A stretch of DNA of 64,000 nucleotides from Jiangella mangrovi (GTDB taxonomy: Bacteria > Actinomycetota > Actinomycetes > Jiangellales > Jiangellaceae), in assembly GCF_014204975.1 (NCBI RefSeq), contig NZ_JACHMM010000001.1, positions 6,014,037 through 6,078,036 of the forward strand, in the 5' to 3' direction. Position numbers and translations under genes: made by a program. The notes below the pieces were generated by a model, which ran no database searches, was not told the DNA's origin, and worked only from the letters and a program-made list of their open reading frames with translations. Numbering within the stretch: the stretch's first letter is position 1; every line of letters begins with the position of its first letter. Shown here one piece after another: positions 1-8,612 of this stretch.

Positions 1-309
1 CTCCGCTTGCGCGCCCGCCAGGGTGGTGTCAACTCCCACCAACACTAGGGTGCTCTCCTGGTCCGGGTGGTGTCAGCACTGACCTACAAACGGTGCTGGT
101 GGAGACCTCCAAAGCCACGATGACCGTCGGCGGACCTTGATGAGGGCCTGCGGTGACCTCGATCTGTTCACAGCACCCAGCGCCCACGACAGTCACTCCC
201 AAGACCAGCCGCGGACGCCGACCACCGTCAACGAGAGGTAGCGGCGGCGCAAGAGGCGGCCGGTCCGCCCGATCGTCCTGGCAACGGCTGGCGCGGCGAG
301 CAGCAGTGC
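1..309. other. No gene recognised at left edge
   Basis: I see no convincing coding region here. Short open frames exist on both strands but their translations are low-complexity Arg/Pro/Gly-rich strings of the kind that antisense reading of GC-rich DNA gives. A decayed gene cannot be excluded. Confidence 0.5.
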
Positions 310-795
310 TCAGCGCTCTCCCGGCATCGCGTAATAGTCGGCCAGCATGGTCGACGGCCACGTCGGCTCGCGCACGTCACCGCGCGGTCCCATGACCGCA
401 AACCAGGGCTTGACGTCCAGGACCGGCGTCCCGTCGACGGCGTCCAGATCCTCCACGTGCAGGTCGAGGCCGTCGATGTAGATGAGCCGGCAGCGCGAGA
501 CGCCGAGCCAGTTCAACCGCCGCATGTTGCGGTGCCCGAAGATGCCGACCTCGGGCCAGTCCGGGTTGTCCCGGGGCCGGCGCGCACCCGTGTTCAGATC
601 CGCGGGGTCGGTCAGGTGGAAGCGGAAGACGACCTCGAGGTGCGAGAAGTCGTCAAGCCCCTTCACCGCGTCAGGGGTGAAGCGCTCCCCGTCGACGCGG
701 ATGATCGATCGCGTGCCGCCCCAGTAGTCATCGGTCGGCTCCGCCCGGCCACCAACAACGTGCGCTACCGGCACGACCTCATACGACTCCGCCAT
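310..795 (-). CDS. TrmO/TsaA-like SAM-dependent methyltransferase-family protein
   Basis: A 161-residue protein that resembles the TsaA/TrmO beta-barrel family, whose characterised member N6-methylates t6A37 in tRNA-Thr using SAM. The N-terminus (MAESYEVVPVAHV) leads into the family's early strand. The segment GLDDFSHLEVVFRFHL matches the family hallmark around 'L.gFshl.vl'. 'GIFGHRN' and 'LNWLGVSRC' correspond to the conserved 'R.P.RPNpIglS' region, but here read GHRN, so the canonical 'RPN' is altered. The ATG at 793-795 is preceded by GGGAGG with 6 nt spacing, which fixes the start. The same frame runs on upstream into a degenerate TPR gene, but that part is a separate remnant. Small stand-alone homologues like this are common in actinobacteria; a tRNA role is inferred from family only. 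Confidence 0.75.
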   Translation of the reverse strand: MAESYEVVPVAHVVGGRAEPTDDYWGGTRSIIRVDGERFTPDAVKGLDDFSHLEVVFRFHLTDPADLNTGARRPRDNPDWPEVGIFGHRNMRRLNWLGVSRCRLIYIDGLDLHVEDLDAVDGTPVLDVKPWFAVMGPRGDVREPTWPSTMLADYYAMPGER

Positions 796-850
796 CGACA
801 CCCTCCCCGAGTCACAGAAACGGAGCGCCGAGCTCGCTGGCGCCTGGCGA

Positions 851-1485
851 TCAGTGAGCCGCCGAGGCAACCGTATCGAGGTACGCCGTCGCTCGAGCAT
901 CCAGCTCGAGCGCGGCCGGCAGGCGGTCGCGCCGGAACGGAGCCAGCGACGTCCGCATGTCGAGGACGACCTGCGAGTCCGACCAGAACTCACGCCGCGC
1001 ATGGCGTCTAGCGCCGTGGACCAAGTGCCACATGCCGCGACGACCTCACCTCGACGCAGCTGTACCGAACCCAGGTAGCCGAGTGTGACGGCGTGAGTGC
1101 GGGTGAAAGTGCTGGCCTTCCGGGTCTGCACGCTGCGGGCGAACTGCCTCTCGGCGCCGCCCAAATCACCGAGGTCGCGCAGCGTGCAGGCGGTCTCGTG
1201 GGCCAGGCTCGCCTCGCCGAAGAAGAACACACGCGCCGGCTCCTCGTCACCGGGCCTGGCGGCAGCCAGATCGTCCTCGGTTCGGTTCAGCGCGGCGGCG
1301 GCCTCGGCGTCCCGCCCGGCACTCGCGAGGGCCCTGGCGTGCACGACTCCGAGAAGCGCACGCTCCCGAGGTGCCGCCAGGTTGTAGCGGTCGCCGTCGA
1401 CGGATGCGTCCGCCAGCTCGAGCGCCCGACCAGGTTGACCGAGGCCGACCGACTGGTGCGCCATCGCGCGCAGGCCGTCCAGACC
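851..1485 (-). pseudogene. Decayed TPR-containing transcriptional regulator (C-terminal part)
   Basis: The minus strand encodes a helical repeat region (AMAHQSVGLGQPGRALELAD, then blocks with ERALLGVVHARALASAG and HETACTLRDLGDLGGAERQF) typical of the C-terminal TPR half of XRE/SARP-like regulators in streptomycete-type genomes. A TAG stop lies in frame at about 1486, just before this block, so the N-terminal DNA-binding part is cut off. Near 990-1010 the reading frame must change: one frame carries the repeats down to 'ALDAMRGV', and a second frame continues with 'VVLDMRTSLAPFRRDRLPAA' to a stop at 851. One premature stop and one frameshift make this a pseudogene. The intact TrmO-like gene lies directly downstream on the same strand. 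Confidence 0.7.
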
Positions 1486-1499
1486 CTACCTTCGGGCGA

Positions 1500-1800
1500 G
1501 GTCTTCCTGGCGCAGAGGATCGGCCACGACACCGCAAGGACCCGGTACGCCGTCCAGAGACCAGCATCGGCACGGATGAGCCTGGCACCCACGCCGATTC
1601 GCTGCGCGGCACCGATCAGGGCGGACACGGGCGCCGCCACGCCCTCGCGGGTCAGCCACCGCACGAAGGCCGTCAGTTGCGAGGCTCCAGGCCAGGGCCA
1701 CCACTTGTACAGCGCGACCTTGCTCGATCCCGCTTCCTTGGCGACGCGATCGAATGTCACCTGCCGCGGCGAGCACGTCCACGCGGACCTCCGCGGCCTG
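1500..1800 (-). pseudogene. Remnant of a TetR-family regulator
   Basis: One minus frame contains a recognisable TetR helix-turn-helix, 'VTFDRVAKEAGSSKVALYKW', followed by 'LTAFVRWLTREG' and 'SALIGAAQRIG', which fit the start of a TetR C-terminal domain. The upstream helix-1 segment 'VRVDVLAAAGDI' is read from a different frame, so at least one frameshift separates it from the HTH. After about 1560 the protein sequence loses resemblance to the family. It lies immediately upstream of the TPR remnant on the same strand, so the two decayed together or were fused by deletion. Boundaries are approximate. Confidence 0.6.
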
Positions 1801-2105
1801 TTGGCCAGCCCAGGGCTGCGCTGCGAGTAGGCCACCACGGGTTCCTTACTTAGCCGTGCTCTTCAAACGGTAGGCAGTCAATGAGGTGATCTCAGCACGA
1901 TCGGCTTGATGTAAACGGTTCTGCTTGTGTCCGTGGGGATGGCAGGCCTCATCGGCGTGATTCGGCCCCGCCTGGAGGCTTGACAGGAGCGCTACCCGGT
2001 CCACCTCAGGGCGTCGTCGAGCGCCACCGCGAGCTGAACACGGCCATCGCCGCCGATCGCGCACCGATGGACCCGCATCCGCAGGATGCTGAGTCCGTTG
2101 CCGCC
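1801..2105. other. Non-coding stretch, nothing recognised
   Basis: No frame here gives a plausible protein, and I see no strong hairpin or repeat. It separates the two regulator remnants from the DinB-type gene. Confidence 0.5.
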
Positions 2106-2834
2106 CTACTCAGCGTCCTGTGCCTCGATCAGGTCGAGGTCGCGGACGCAGAAGCCGTGGTGCTCGAAGGTCTCGTTGAGCACCGTGCCGAGGCACTGCC
2201 GCACCGAGCGACCCCGGGCGTACGGCGGCCAGACATCGTCGTCGGGCACCGGCGCTCGCGCTGCGAGCTGCGGAGCGCTGACCATGTCGAGCCAGGCCTC
2301 GAGCTCGGCGGCCTGTGCTTCACGCACACTCACGATCTCGTCGAGCGCCGGATCGAGCGAGAGGTCAAGCCCGTGCGCTCCACGGTAGGGCTCGACGGTC
2401 GTCCCGATGCCCATCGGCGTGAACAGCTCCGACGAGCCCAGGCAGCAGCGGCGGAACCACGAGTCGTGGACGAAGACCAGGTGGCGCATCGTCTGCACCG
2501 CCGACCACTCGTCGTTCACGCTGCGGCGCTCGATGCCGGGCGTACGGCGGATTCGCTCGATCGTGGCGGCCCAGCCGGCATGGAGCTGACGCGTTGCCTC
2601 GCGCAGATCGGCAGGGTCCTCGGAGCGGATCAGCACCCGCACCGGATGGCGCCGGTCCAGCTCTGCCTCGACGTACTCGGTGACCTCGACACCGTTCACC
2701 ACGAGGTTGGTGATGAGCCCGTCGATCACGGCATCCTGCATGACGACGCCGATCAGGCGTGCCTCGGTCAGATCGCACTCGCGGAACTCCGCACCGTGCA
2801 GATCCTCGTCGACATACCGCGTCATGCTCCCCAT
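2106..2834 (-). CDS. DinB-superfamily protein with pentapeptide-like N-terminus
   Basis: A 242-residue protein. Residues about 10-45 read as pentapeptide-like repeats (LHGAEFRECDLTEARL..), followed by a conserved linker (NGVEVTEYVEAELDRRHP). Residues about 75-240 form a DinB_2-type four-helix bundle. The histidines 'RHLVFVHDSW' and the late 'FEHHGF' are the likely metal ligands of the DinB/YfiT fold. This two-part architecture recurs in actinobacteria; some DinB-like members are thiol-S-transferases, but the substrate of this one cannot be told. Two in-frame ATGs are possible (2834 and 2825). I chose 2834 because a GGA sits 6-7 nt upstream, whereas the GGGGAG before 2825 is too close. It stands alone on the minus strand. 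Confidence 0.75.
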   Translation of the reverse strand: MGSMTRYVDEDLHGAEFRECDLTEARLIGVVMQDAVIDGLITNLVVNGVEVTEYVEAELDRRHPVRVLIRSEDPADLREATRQLHAGWAATIERIRRTPGIERRSVNDEWSAVQTMRHLVFVHDSWFRRCCLGSSELFTPMGIGTTVEPYRGAHGLDLSLDPALDEIVSVREAQAAELEAWLDMVSAPQLAARAPVPDDDVWPPYARGRSVRQCLGTVLNETFEHHGFCVRDLDLIEAQDAE

Positions 2835-3403
2835 GCTAGGTCCGAGCACTGACAAGCCAGCCTCCCGGCTTGATTTGGCCTCTTCCAGGTCCTGACCGAG
2901 CGCGAAACGCGACAGCGTCGCGATCGCCTCCAACGAGTCCTTCTTCAGATGGACCACGACATTCACCGATCCGCCCTTGTGCGCGGGCCATCGTCGACGG
3001 CGGCCGGACGTGCCAGTGCTTCCAGCACTGCTCGAGTATGCGCGGGTCATGTGCCCAGGCTGAGTACCGCCCGCGGAGGGAAGATGGACAAGTCCTTCCT
3101 CGGACACTCTTCTGGAAACATCCTCCGCGCTTGGTCAGGTACTCCCCTGACCAGACTCGGTGTGCCTTCGGCTCGGCGAGTGTCTGGGGCCTGGATCTCA
3201 CTCGGAGCACCGACGCTTCCCCTTCCCCGGCCAACGATCCGGGGGGCCCGGGGCGGCGGCTGCTCCGCACTCTGTACACCCGTCCGGGTCGCGCTCTCGT
3301 CGGTCTGTTCCTGTTCCTGTTCGTGGTCGTGGCCAGCGCCTTCGGGGCGATCACGGAGCGGCGATGCTCGTTGTTGGAGATCTTTCCTGGCAGCGGGCCG
3401 GCT
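2835..3403. other. Intergenic region carrying repeat copy A
   Basis: About 570 bases with no gene I can support. A plus frame at 3240-3350 gives one hydrophobic segment (LVGLFLFLFVVVASAFGAI) that could be the ghost of a membrane protein start, but nothing continues from it. The repeat block at 3073-3149 is the main feature. Confidence 0.5.
3073..3149 (+). repeat. Direct repeat, copy A (compact form)
   Basis: Three blocks here recur in the same order and orientation at 25820-25976. They are 3073-3091 (starts GCGGAGGGAAGATGG), 3101-3116 (CGGACACTCTTCTGGA) and 3121-3149 (29 identical bases starting TCCTCCGCGC). In this copy the last two blocks are only 4 bases apart; in copy B an 84-base stretch separates them. 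The pair brackets the 22-kb sugar-acid island. Confidence 0.8.
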
Positions 3404-4897
3404 CTAGCGAGCCGCGAGGCCGTCCACCTCGGCGAGGATGGCGTCGACCAGGCGCTCGTCGGTTCCCGCGGCGTCCGGCAGCAGGCCGGGCAGCGCGACG
3501 AGTGCACAGGCGACGTCGGGTGGCGCTGCCTGTGCGGGGTCGCCGGCGCCGGCCGCGGCGACGATCGCACGCAGCTCGCCGGCTCGGGGGTCGTCGACCG
3601 AGCGGCCGCCGGCCGCCTCGCGCCGCACGAGTTCCGACCAGGCGGCGAGCGCGAATGCGGCTCCGTGCGGAACGACGCCCACGGCCAGCCGATCCGCGAT
3701 CGTGCCACCCCAGCGGATCGGGATCTTCTGCGTGGAGTCCGACGACACCTGCACCGTCGTGTGCCCGGTCGCCGGATTCGCGAAGCGTTCGAGCACGGAC
3801 TCGCCGTAGGCGGTGAGGTCGGCACCGTCGGGCGGCGTCAGCGTCGGCAGGGCGTCCTCGAACAGCAACCGGCGGGCACGCGCGGCGATGGCCGCGTCAC
3901 CCACCGTCTGGGCGATGGTCTCGTGCCCCGCGAGCCGGCCGGCACATGCGAGCAGCGAGTGCGTCCCGTTGAGCAGCCGCAGCTTCGCTCGTTCCCAGGG
4001 CGCGACGTCGGCGGTGAGCGTGGCGCCGGCCATCTCCCAGGCCGGCCGCGGACCCGCGAACCGGTCCTCGATGACCCACTGCCGGAACGGCTCGGCGACC
4101 ACGAGTCCTTCGTCACGGACCCCGAGCTCGCGCTCGACGGCGTCGCGCTGGGCCGCCGTCGTGGCTGGGACGATGCGATCGACCATGGAGCAGGGGACGG
4201 CGACGTCGGCAGCCAGCCAGTGCAGGAGCTCGCTGGCCGCGGCGGCAGGCAGCGCGGCCTCGACCGCGGAGCGCAGGAGGCGCTCGAGAACGTGCCCGTT
4301 GTCAAGCATGTTGTCGCAGCTCAGCACTGTGATCGGGCGTCGGTCCCGGGCAGCGGCGGCCGCCCGGCGGCGCGCGGCCAGCCCGCGCACGAGCAGTCCG
4401 ATGGCACTCGTCGAGGCCGCGCCCGTACCGTCCCCGGCCTCCTCGGCCGCGAGCGTCGCGAGGTCGGCGCCGACGCAGTCGACGTCGAGGTCGCCGCCGA
4501 CGGCGCGGCAGTAGCCCTTCTCCGTCACCGTCAGGGTTACGACGTGCGTCGTCGGCGCCGCGATCGCGGCGAGCACACGAGCCGTCTCTTCAGCCGGCCA
4601 CGCGACGTCGACCACCGAACCCACCAGGTCGAGGGACGACGCTCTCGTCCCGGCCGTGACGACGGAGTACACCCCGCCCTGCGGCCGGAGCTGGTCGCGC
4701 ACCGACGCCGACCGCTGGGTGACGCCGAGAATGCCCCAGCCCCGCTCCCCTGTGGCCCGCGCCGCCAGCTCGGTGAAGACCGCCTGGTGCGCGCGATGGA
4801 ACGCGCCGATGCCGAGGTGGACGATGCCGACCTGGTCGGGCGTCACTGGCTGGTCGAGCCCGGCGGGGACGGCGGCCCGGTGCAGCCGGGCGGTCAC
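3404..4897 (-). CDS. uxuB: Fructuronate reductase / mannitol dehydrogenase family
   Basis: A 497-residue NAD-dependent polyol/uronate oxidoreductase of the long-chain mannitol dehydrogenase family. The N-terminal Rossmann half begins at 'VHLGIGAFHRAHQ'. The C-terminal half carries 'PCSMVDRIVP' and the catalytic motif 'KLRLLNGTHS' with the family lysine at about residue 305. Fructuronate reductase (D-fructuronate to D-mannonate) is favoured over mannitol or tagaturonate activity because uxaC, uxuA and alpha-glucuronidase lie on the other side of the regulator. The GTG start overlaps the TGA of the upstream lacI gene (GTGA), so the two are translationally coupled. Length fits the family (about 480-500). 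Confidence 0.85.
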   Translation of the reverse strand: MTARLHRAAVPAGLDQPVTPDQVGIVHLGIGAFHRAHQAVFTELAARATGERGWGILGVTQRSASVRDQLRPQGGVYSVVTAGTRASSLDLVGSVVDVAWPAEETARVLAAIAAPTTHVVTLTVTEKGYCRAVGGDLDVDCVGADLATLAAEEAGDGTGAASTSAIGLLVRGLAARRRAAAAARDRRPITVLSCDNMLDNGHVLERLLRSAVEAALPAAAASELLHWLAADVAVPCSMVDRIVPATTAAQRDAVERELGVRDEGLVVAEPFRQWVIEDRFAGPRPAWEMAGATLTADVAPWERAKLRLLNGTHSLLACAGRLAGHETIAQTVGDAAIAARARRLLFEDALPTLTPPDGADLTAYGESVLERFANPATGHTTVQVSSDSTQKIPIRWGGTIADRLAVGVVPHGAAFALAAWSELVRREAAGGRSVDDPRAGELRAIVAAAGAGDPAQAAPPDVACALVALPGLLPDAAGTDERLVDAILAEVDGLAAR

Positions 4898-5883
4898 GGC
4901 AGGTTGGTCGCCGGTGGCGCCGTCGTGGAGCGGACGACGAGCTCGACGGCGAGCCGCGGGACGGGGTCGGGCGCCGTCGCCCCCGCGGCCGCCACGGCCA
5001 CCAGGTGGTCGACGGCACGCCGTCCGATGGCGCGCAGGTCCGCGCGTAGCGTGGTCAGGGCCGGCGTCACGAGCGAGGCGACGTAGGAGTCGTCGCAGCC
5101 GACGACGGACAGGTCGCGCGGGACCTCGAGCCCGCGGGCGCGCAGCCGGCCGATGAGCCCGATGGCGATGAGGTCGTTGAAGGTGACGACGGCGGTGGCT
5201 CCGGACGCGACGACGAGGTCGGCCGCCGCCTCGCCGCCGGGCACCTGCGCCGCGAACGGGCCGAAGGTCACGGCCTCGACGTCGTCGAAGTGCTCGGCGG
5301 CTCGCTGCAGGCCCTGACGGCGCTGCCCGTCGGACCAGGACCGCTCCGGTCCCGCGGCGTAGGCGATGCGCCGGTGCCCGAGCGCGCGCAAGTGTTCGAC
5401 GGCGCGCAGCATGCCGCCGGCGTGGTCGGCGACCACGGAAGGCACGCCGTCCGCTTGGTGGTTCACCAGCACCACGGCCTCGCCCGCGACCTCCAGTGCG
5501 CGGCCGACTGCGCGTGGCGAGCACAGCAGCACGCCGTCGGTCTGCGGCACGAGCCCTGCGACGGCGTCGATCTCGAGGTCGGGGTCCTCGTCGGTGTCGA
5601 CCACGAACAGCCCGAGTCCGCGCTCGCGGGCTCGGGTCTGCGCCCCCTTGGCCACCGCCGCGAAGTAGGGGTTCGCGAGGTCGGGGACGACGAGTCCGAG
5701 CGCGCCCGTGCGCCCGGCCCGCAGCACGCTCGCGGCGCGGTTCACCGTGTAGCCGAGCCGGCGGGCGACCTGCGTCACGCGGTCGCGGGTGCCCGGCGCC
5801 ACCCGCTCGGGCGTTGCCAGCGTGCGCGAGACGGTGGAGATGGACACTCCGGCCTCGCGGGCGACGTCATGCACCGTGACCAC
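4894..5883 (-). CDS. LacI-family repressor of the glucuronate genes
   Basis: A 329-residue LacI/GalR regulator. Residues 1-50 form the HTH and hinge (VTVHDVAREAGVSISTVSRT, then 'VNRAASVLRAGRTG'). The rest is a periplasmic-binding-protein-like effector domain, beginning 'ALGLVVPDLANPYFAAVAKG'. Start is GTG at 5881-5883, behind GGGAGG with 6 nt spacing; the open frame extends further upstream but without a ribosome site. It is the first gene of a lacI-uxuB pair and is divergent from uxaC-uxuA-aguA. Two near-identical operator-like sites lie between it and uxaC, so it probably represses both directions, with a uronate intermediate as inducer (inference). Confidence 0.9.
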   Translation of the reverse strand: MVTVHDVAREAGVSISTVSRTLATPERVAPGTRDRVTQVARRLGYTVNRAASVLRAGRTGALGLVVPDLANPYFAAVAKGAQTRARERGLGLFVVDTDEDPDLEIDAVAGLVPQTDGVLLCSPRAVGRALEVAGEAVVLVNHQADGVPSVVADHAGGMLRAVEHLRALGHRRIAYAAGPERSWSDGQRRQGLQRAAEHFDDVEAVTFGPFAAQVPGGEAAADLVVASGATAVVTFNDLIAIGLIGRLRARGLEVPRDLSVVGCDDSYVASLVTPALTTLRADLRAIGRRAVDHLVAVAAAGATAPDPVPRLAVELVVRSTTAPPATNLP

Positions 5884-5910
5884 GCAAGACCTCCCATTCC
5901 CGCCTCGTTT

Positions 5911-5924
5911 TGCGAACGTTATCA
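5911..5924. promoter_or_regulatory. LacI operator, site 1
   Basis: TGCGAACGTTATCA has the central AACGTT core typical of LacI-family operators. It lies 28 bases upstream of the lacI start and matches the second site in 12 of 14 positions. Confidence 0.7.
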
Positions 5925-6001
5925 CGCCAGGACGGAGCGCGTTGTCGCCCATTCGAGCTGCAGTCCGGTGTTTGCTCACGCCGACAACTGTGCCAAGATG
6001 A

Positions 6002-6015
6002 TGCAAACGTTGTCA
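6002..6015. promoter_or_regulatory. LacI operator, site 2
   Basis: TGCAAACGTTGTCA, the second copy of the AACGTT-centred site, lies 22 bases upstream of the uxaC GTG. The two sites are 91 bases apart start to start, well placed for divergent repression and possible looping. Confidence 0.7.
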
Positions 6016-6036
6016 TCGTATCGATGCGGAGGTTGC

Positions 6037-7455
6037 GTGAGCGAGCCCTGGGCCCTGCACCCCGACCGGGCCCTGCCCGCCGACCCTGCGACTCGGCCCG
6101 TGGCGCGGGAGATCTACGCCGCCACGAGGGACCTGCCGCTGGTGTCCATGCACGGGCATGTCGACGTGACGGTGTTCTCCCGCGACGAGCCGTTCGGCGA
6201 CCCGGCCCAGCTCCTCGTGGTCCCCGATCACTACGTGACGCGCATGCTGGTCTCCCAGGGCGAGACCCTGCAGCGACTCGGCCTCGGCGACATGGCCGAG
6301 ACCGACCCCCGCGCGATCTGGCGCCGGTTCTGCGCCGGCTGGAAGCACTTCCGCGGGACGCCCACCCGGTTCTGGCTGGAGCACGAGCTGGTCCAGATCC
6401 TGGGCGTCACCCAGCGCCCGTCCGCCGAGACGGCCGACGCGATCTACGACCAGATCGCGGCCCGGCTCGCCGAGCCCGCGTTTCGCCCCCGGGCGCTGCT
6501 CGACCGGTTCGGCATCGAAGTCATCGCGACCACCGACCCGGCGTGGGCACCGCTCGACGAGCACGCCGCCCTCGCCGCGGACGGGTACGGCGACCGCGTG
6601 CTGCCCACGTTCCGCCCCGACCCGCTGCTGCGCCTCGACCGGCCGGGCTGGCGCGACGACGTCGCCCGGCTCGCGGGCGCCTCCGGCGTCGAGGTCACCT
6701 CGTACACCACCTACCTCGAGGCGCTGCGCACGCAGCGGGCGAGGTTCGCCGCGGCCGGCGCTCGCGCCACGGACCACGGCCACCCGTTCGCCGACACCAC
6801 GCCGCTGGAGGACGTCGAGGCGCGACGCGTCTTCGACGCCGCGCTCGCCGGCACCGTCACGGCGGCCGAAGCCCGGGCGTTCGGCGGGCACATGGTGTTC
6901 CAGATGGCGGCGATGTCCGCCGAGGACGGCCTCGTCCTGCAACTGCACCACGGGGTGGTGCGCGACCACGCGAACGGCCCGTACAACGCGTTCGGCCCCG
7001 ACCTCGGTTACGACATCCCCGTCGTCGCCGAGTTCACCCACGCCCTGCGCCCCTTGCTGGGCGCCTTCGGACACCACCCGGGCTTCCGGATGATCGTCTT
7101 CACCGTCGACGAAGACGTGTACTCGCGCGAGCTCGCACCGCTCGCCGGGGTATACCCAAGTCTCAAGCTCGGCGCGCCGTGGTGGTTCCTCGACGCCCCG
7201 GACGCGATGCGGCGGTTCCGCGAGGCCACGACCGAGACGGCGGGCTTCTCCAACCTGGCCGGATTCGTCGACGACACGCGAGGGTTCTGCTCCATACCGG
7301 CTCGCCACGATCTGGCCCGCCGTGTCGACGCCGGGTACCTCGCCCGGCTCGTCGCCGAGCACCGCCTGGAGCTCGACGAGGCCGTCGAGATAGCGGTCGA
7401 CCTCGCGTACCGGCACGCACTGGCTGCCTACGAACGAGCAGGAGTCGCGCAGTGA
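6037..7455 (+). CDS. uxaC: Glucuronate (uronate) isomerase
   Basis: A 472-residue member of the UxaC family, which converts D-glucuronate to D-fructuronate (or galacturonate to tagaturonate) as the first step of hexuronate breakdown. The amidohydrolase-type metal motif appears as 'MHGHVD' near residue 40. Other family segments are 'TPTRFWLEHEL', 'VIATTDPAW' and 'LQLHHGVVRDHANGPYN'. Start is GTG at 6037 with GGAGG 4 nt upstream. Its stop overlaps the GTG of uxuA (GTGA), so it heads a three-gene operon. Position next to uxuA and aguA argues for glucuronate as substrate. Confidence 0.9.
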   Translation: MSEPWALHPDRALPADPATRPVAREIYAATRDLPLVSMHGHVDVTVFSRDEPFGDPAQLLVVPDHYVTRMLVSQGETLQRLGLGDMAETDPRAIWRRFCAGWKHFRGTPTRFWLEHELVQILGVTQRPSAETADAIYDQIAARLAEPAFRPRALLDRFGIEVIATTDPAWAPLDEHAALAADGYGDRVLPTFRPDPLLRLDRPGWRDDVARLAGASGVEVTSYTTYLEALRTQRARFAAAGARATDHGHPFADTTPLEDVEARRVFDAALAGTVTAAEARAFGGHMVFQMAAMSAEDGLVLQLHHGVVRDHANGPYNAFGPDLGYDIPVVAEFTHALRPLLGAFGHHPGFRMIVFTVDEDVYSRELAPLAGVYPSLKLGAPWWFLDAPDAMRRFREATTETAGFSNLAGFVDDTRGFCSIPARHDLARRVDAGYLARLVAEHRLELDEAVEIAVDLAYRHALAAYERAGVAQ

Positions 7456-8612
7456 AGATGGGCTTCCGCTGGTTCGGCGAGGGCAACGACACCGTCACGC
7501 TGGACCAGATCCGCCAGATCCCCGGGGTCGAGACCATCGTGTGGAGCCTGCACCACAAGCAGGCCGGCGAGGTCTGGGAGCAGGCCGAGATCGACGCGGA
7601 GATCGCGCGGATCACCGACCTGTCCGACGAGGCCCGCGCGCTGGGCGTGACCCGCACGCTGGCCGCCGACGTCGTCGAGTCGGTCAACGTGCACGAGTCC
7701 ATCAAGCTCGGCCGGACGGTGCTGGGGCGCAGCCGCGACGAGGCGATCGACGCCTACATCACGACCCTCCGGCGGCTGGGCCGCGCGGGCGTGAAGGTTG
7801 TCTGCTACAACTTCATGCCGGTCTTCGACTGGTTGCGCACCGATCTGTGGCGACCGCTGCCCGATGGCTCGACCGCCCTCTTCTTCGAGCGCGCCGTCGT
7901 CGACCGGATGACGCCCGAGAGCCTCATCGCGGACATGGCGGCCGGTTCCCAGGGACTCACCCTGCCGGGCTGGGAACCGGAGCGGCTCGCCGGTTTCGCT
8001 GAACTGACTGCCGCCTATGAGGGTGTCACCCGCGACGACATGTACGCGAACTACCGGCACTTCCTCCAGGCGGTGATCCCCGCATGCGAGGAGTACGACG
8101 TCAAGCTGGGCGTCCACCCCGACGACCCGCCGTTCGACGTCTTCGGCTGGCCGCGGGTCGTGTCGACGAAGGCCGACCTCGCCCGCGTCCTCGACCTCCA
8201 CCCGAGCCCCCACCACGGGCTGACACTGTGCCTGGGGAGTTTCTCCGCCAACCCGGACCAGGACGGCGTCGACGCGGTGCGCACGTTCATGGACCGCATC
8301 CACTTCACGCACGTGCGCAACATCAAGCACCTCGGCGGCGGCGACTTCGTCGAGGTCGCACACCGGGCAGGCGAAGGCCACGTCGACACGACCGGGATCA
8401 TGAAGGCCTACGCCGAGGCCGGCTTCCAGGGGTACGTCCGGCCCGACCACGGGCGTCACCTGTGGGACGAGAACACCACGAACCGGCCGCGGCCGGGCTA
8501 CGGGCTGTACGACCGCGCCCTCGGCGTCCAGTACCTCCTCGGCGCCTGGGACGCGTTCCGCTATGCCACCCCAGCCGAGGGCCACGACCTGCAGGAAGGG
8601 ACCGAGCAGTGA
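7452..8612 (+). CDS. uxuA: Mannonate dehydratase
   Basis: A 386-residue protein of the UxuA TIM-barrel family, which dehydrates D-mannonate to 2-keto-3-deoxy-D-gluconate. Family signatures are 'MGFRWFGEGNDTVTL' at the start, 'VVCYNFMPVFDW' and 'LGVHPDDPP' (metal-site region). Further on come 'LCLGSF', 'HFTHVRN' and 'GYVRPDHGRHLW'. The GTG start overlaps the uxaC stop; an ATG two codons later is an alternative. Its own stop overlaps the GTG of aguA. With uxuB this completes glucuronate to KDG; no KDG kinase or aldolase is seen in the window. Confidence 0.92.
   Translation: MKMGFRWFGEGNDTVTLDQIRQIPGVETIVWSLHHKQAGEVWEQAEIDAEIARITDLSDEARALGVTRTLAADVVESVNVHESIKLGRTVLGRSRDEAIDAYITTLRRLGRAGVKVVCYNFMPVFDWLRTDLWRPLPDGSTALFFERAVVDRMTPESLIADMAAGSQGLTLPGWEPERLAGFAELTAAYEGVTRDDMYANYRHFLQAVIPACEEYDVKLGVHPDDPPFDVFGWPRVVSTKADLARVLDLHPSPHHGLTLCLGSFSANPDQDGVDAVRTFMDRIHFTHVRNIKHLGGGDFVEVAHRAGEGHVDTTGIMKAYAEAGFQGYVRPDHGRHLWDENTTNRPRPGYGLYDRALGVQYLLGAWDAFRYATPAEGHDLQEGTEQ

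Noticed and set aside
153-395. Short plus-strand frame at the left edge
   Set aside because: Low-complexity Arg/Pro composition and overlap with the end of the TrmO-like gene on the other strand.
3240-3360. Plus-strand frame with an RxLLRTLYTRPGRALVG start and a hydrophobic helix, like the N-terminus of a membrane protein
   Set aside because: No start with a ribosome site and nothing continues the protein after the helix; it runs antisense into uxuB. At most a remnant.
3399-3414. Small hairpin CGGCTC-TAGC-GAGCCG at the uxuB stop as a terminator
   Set aside because: Only a 6-bp stem and no T-run; too weak to call in GC-rich DNA.
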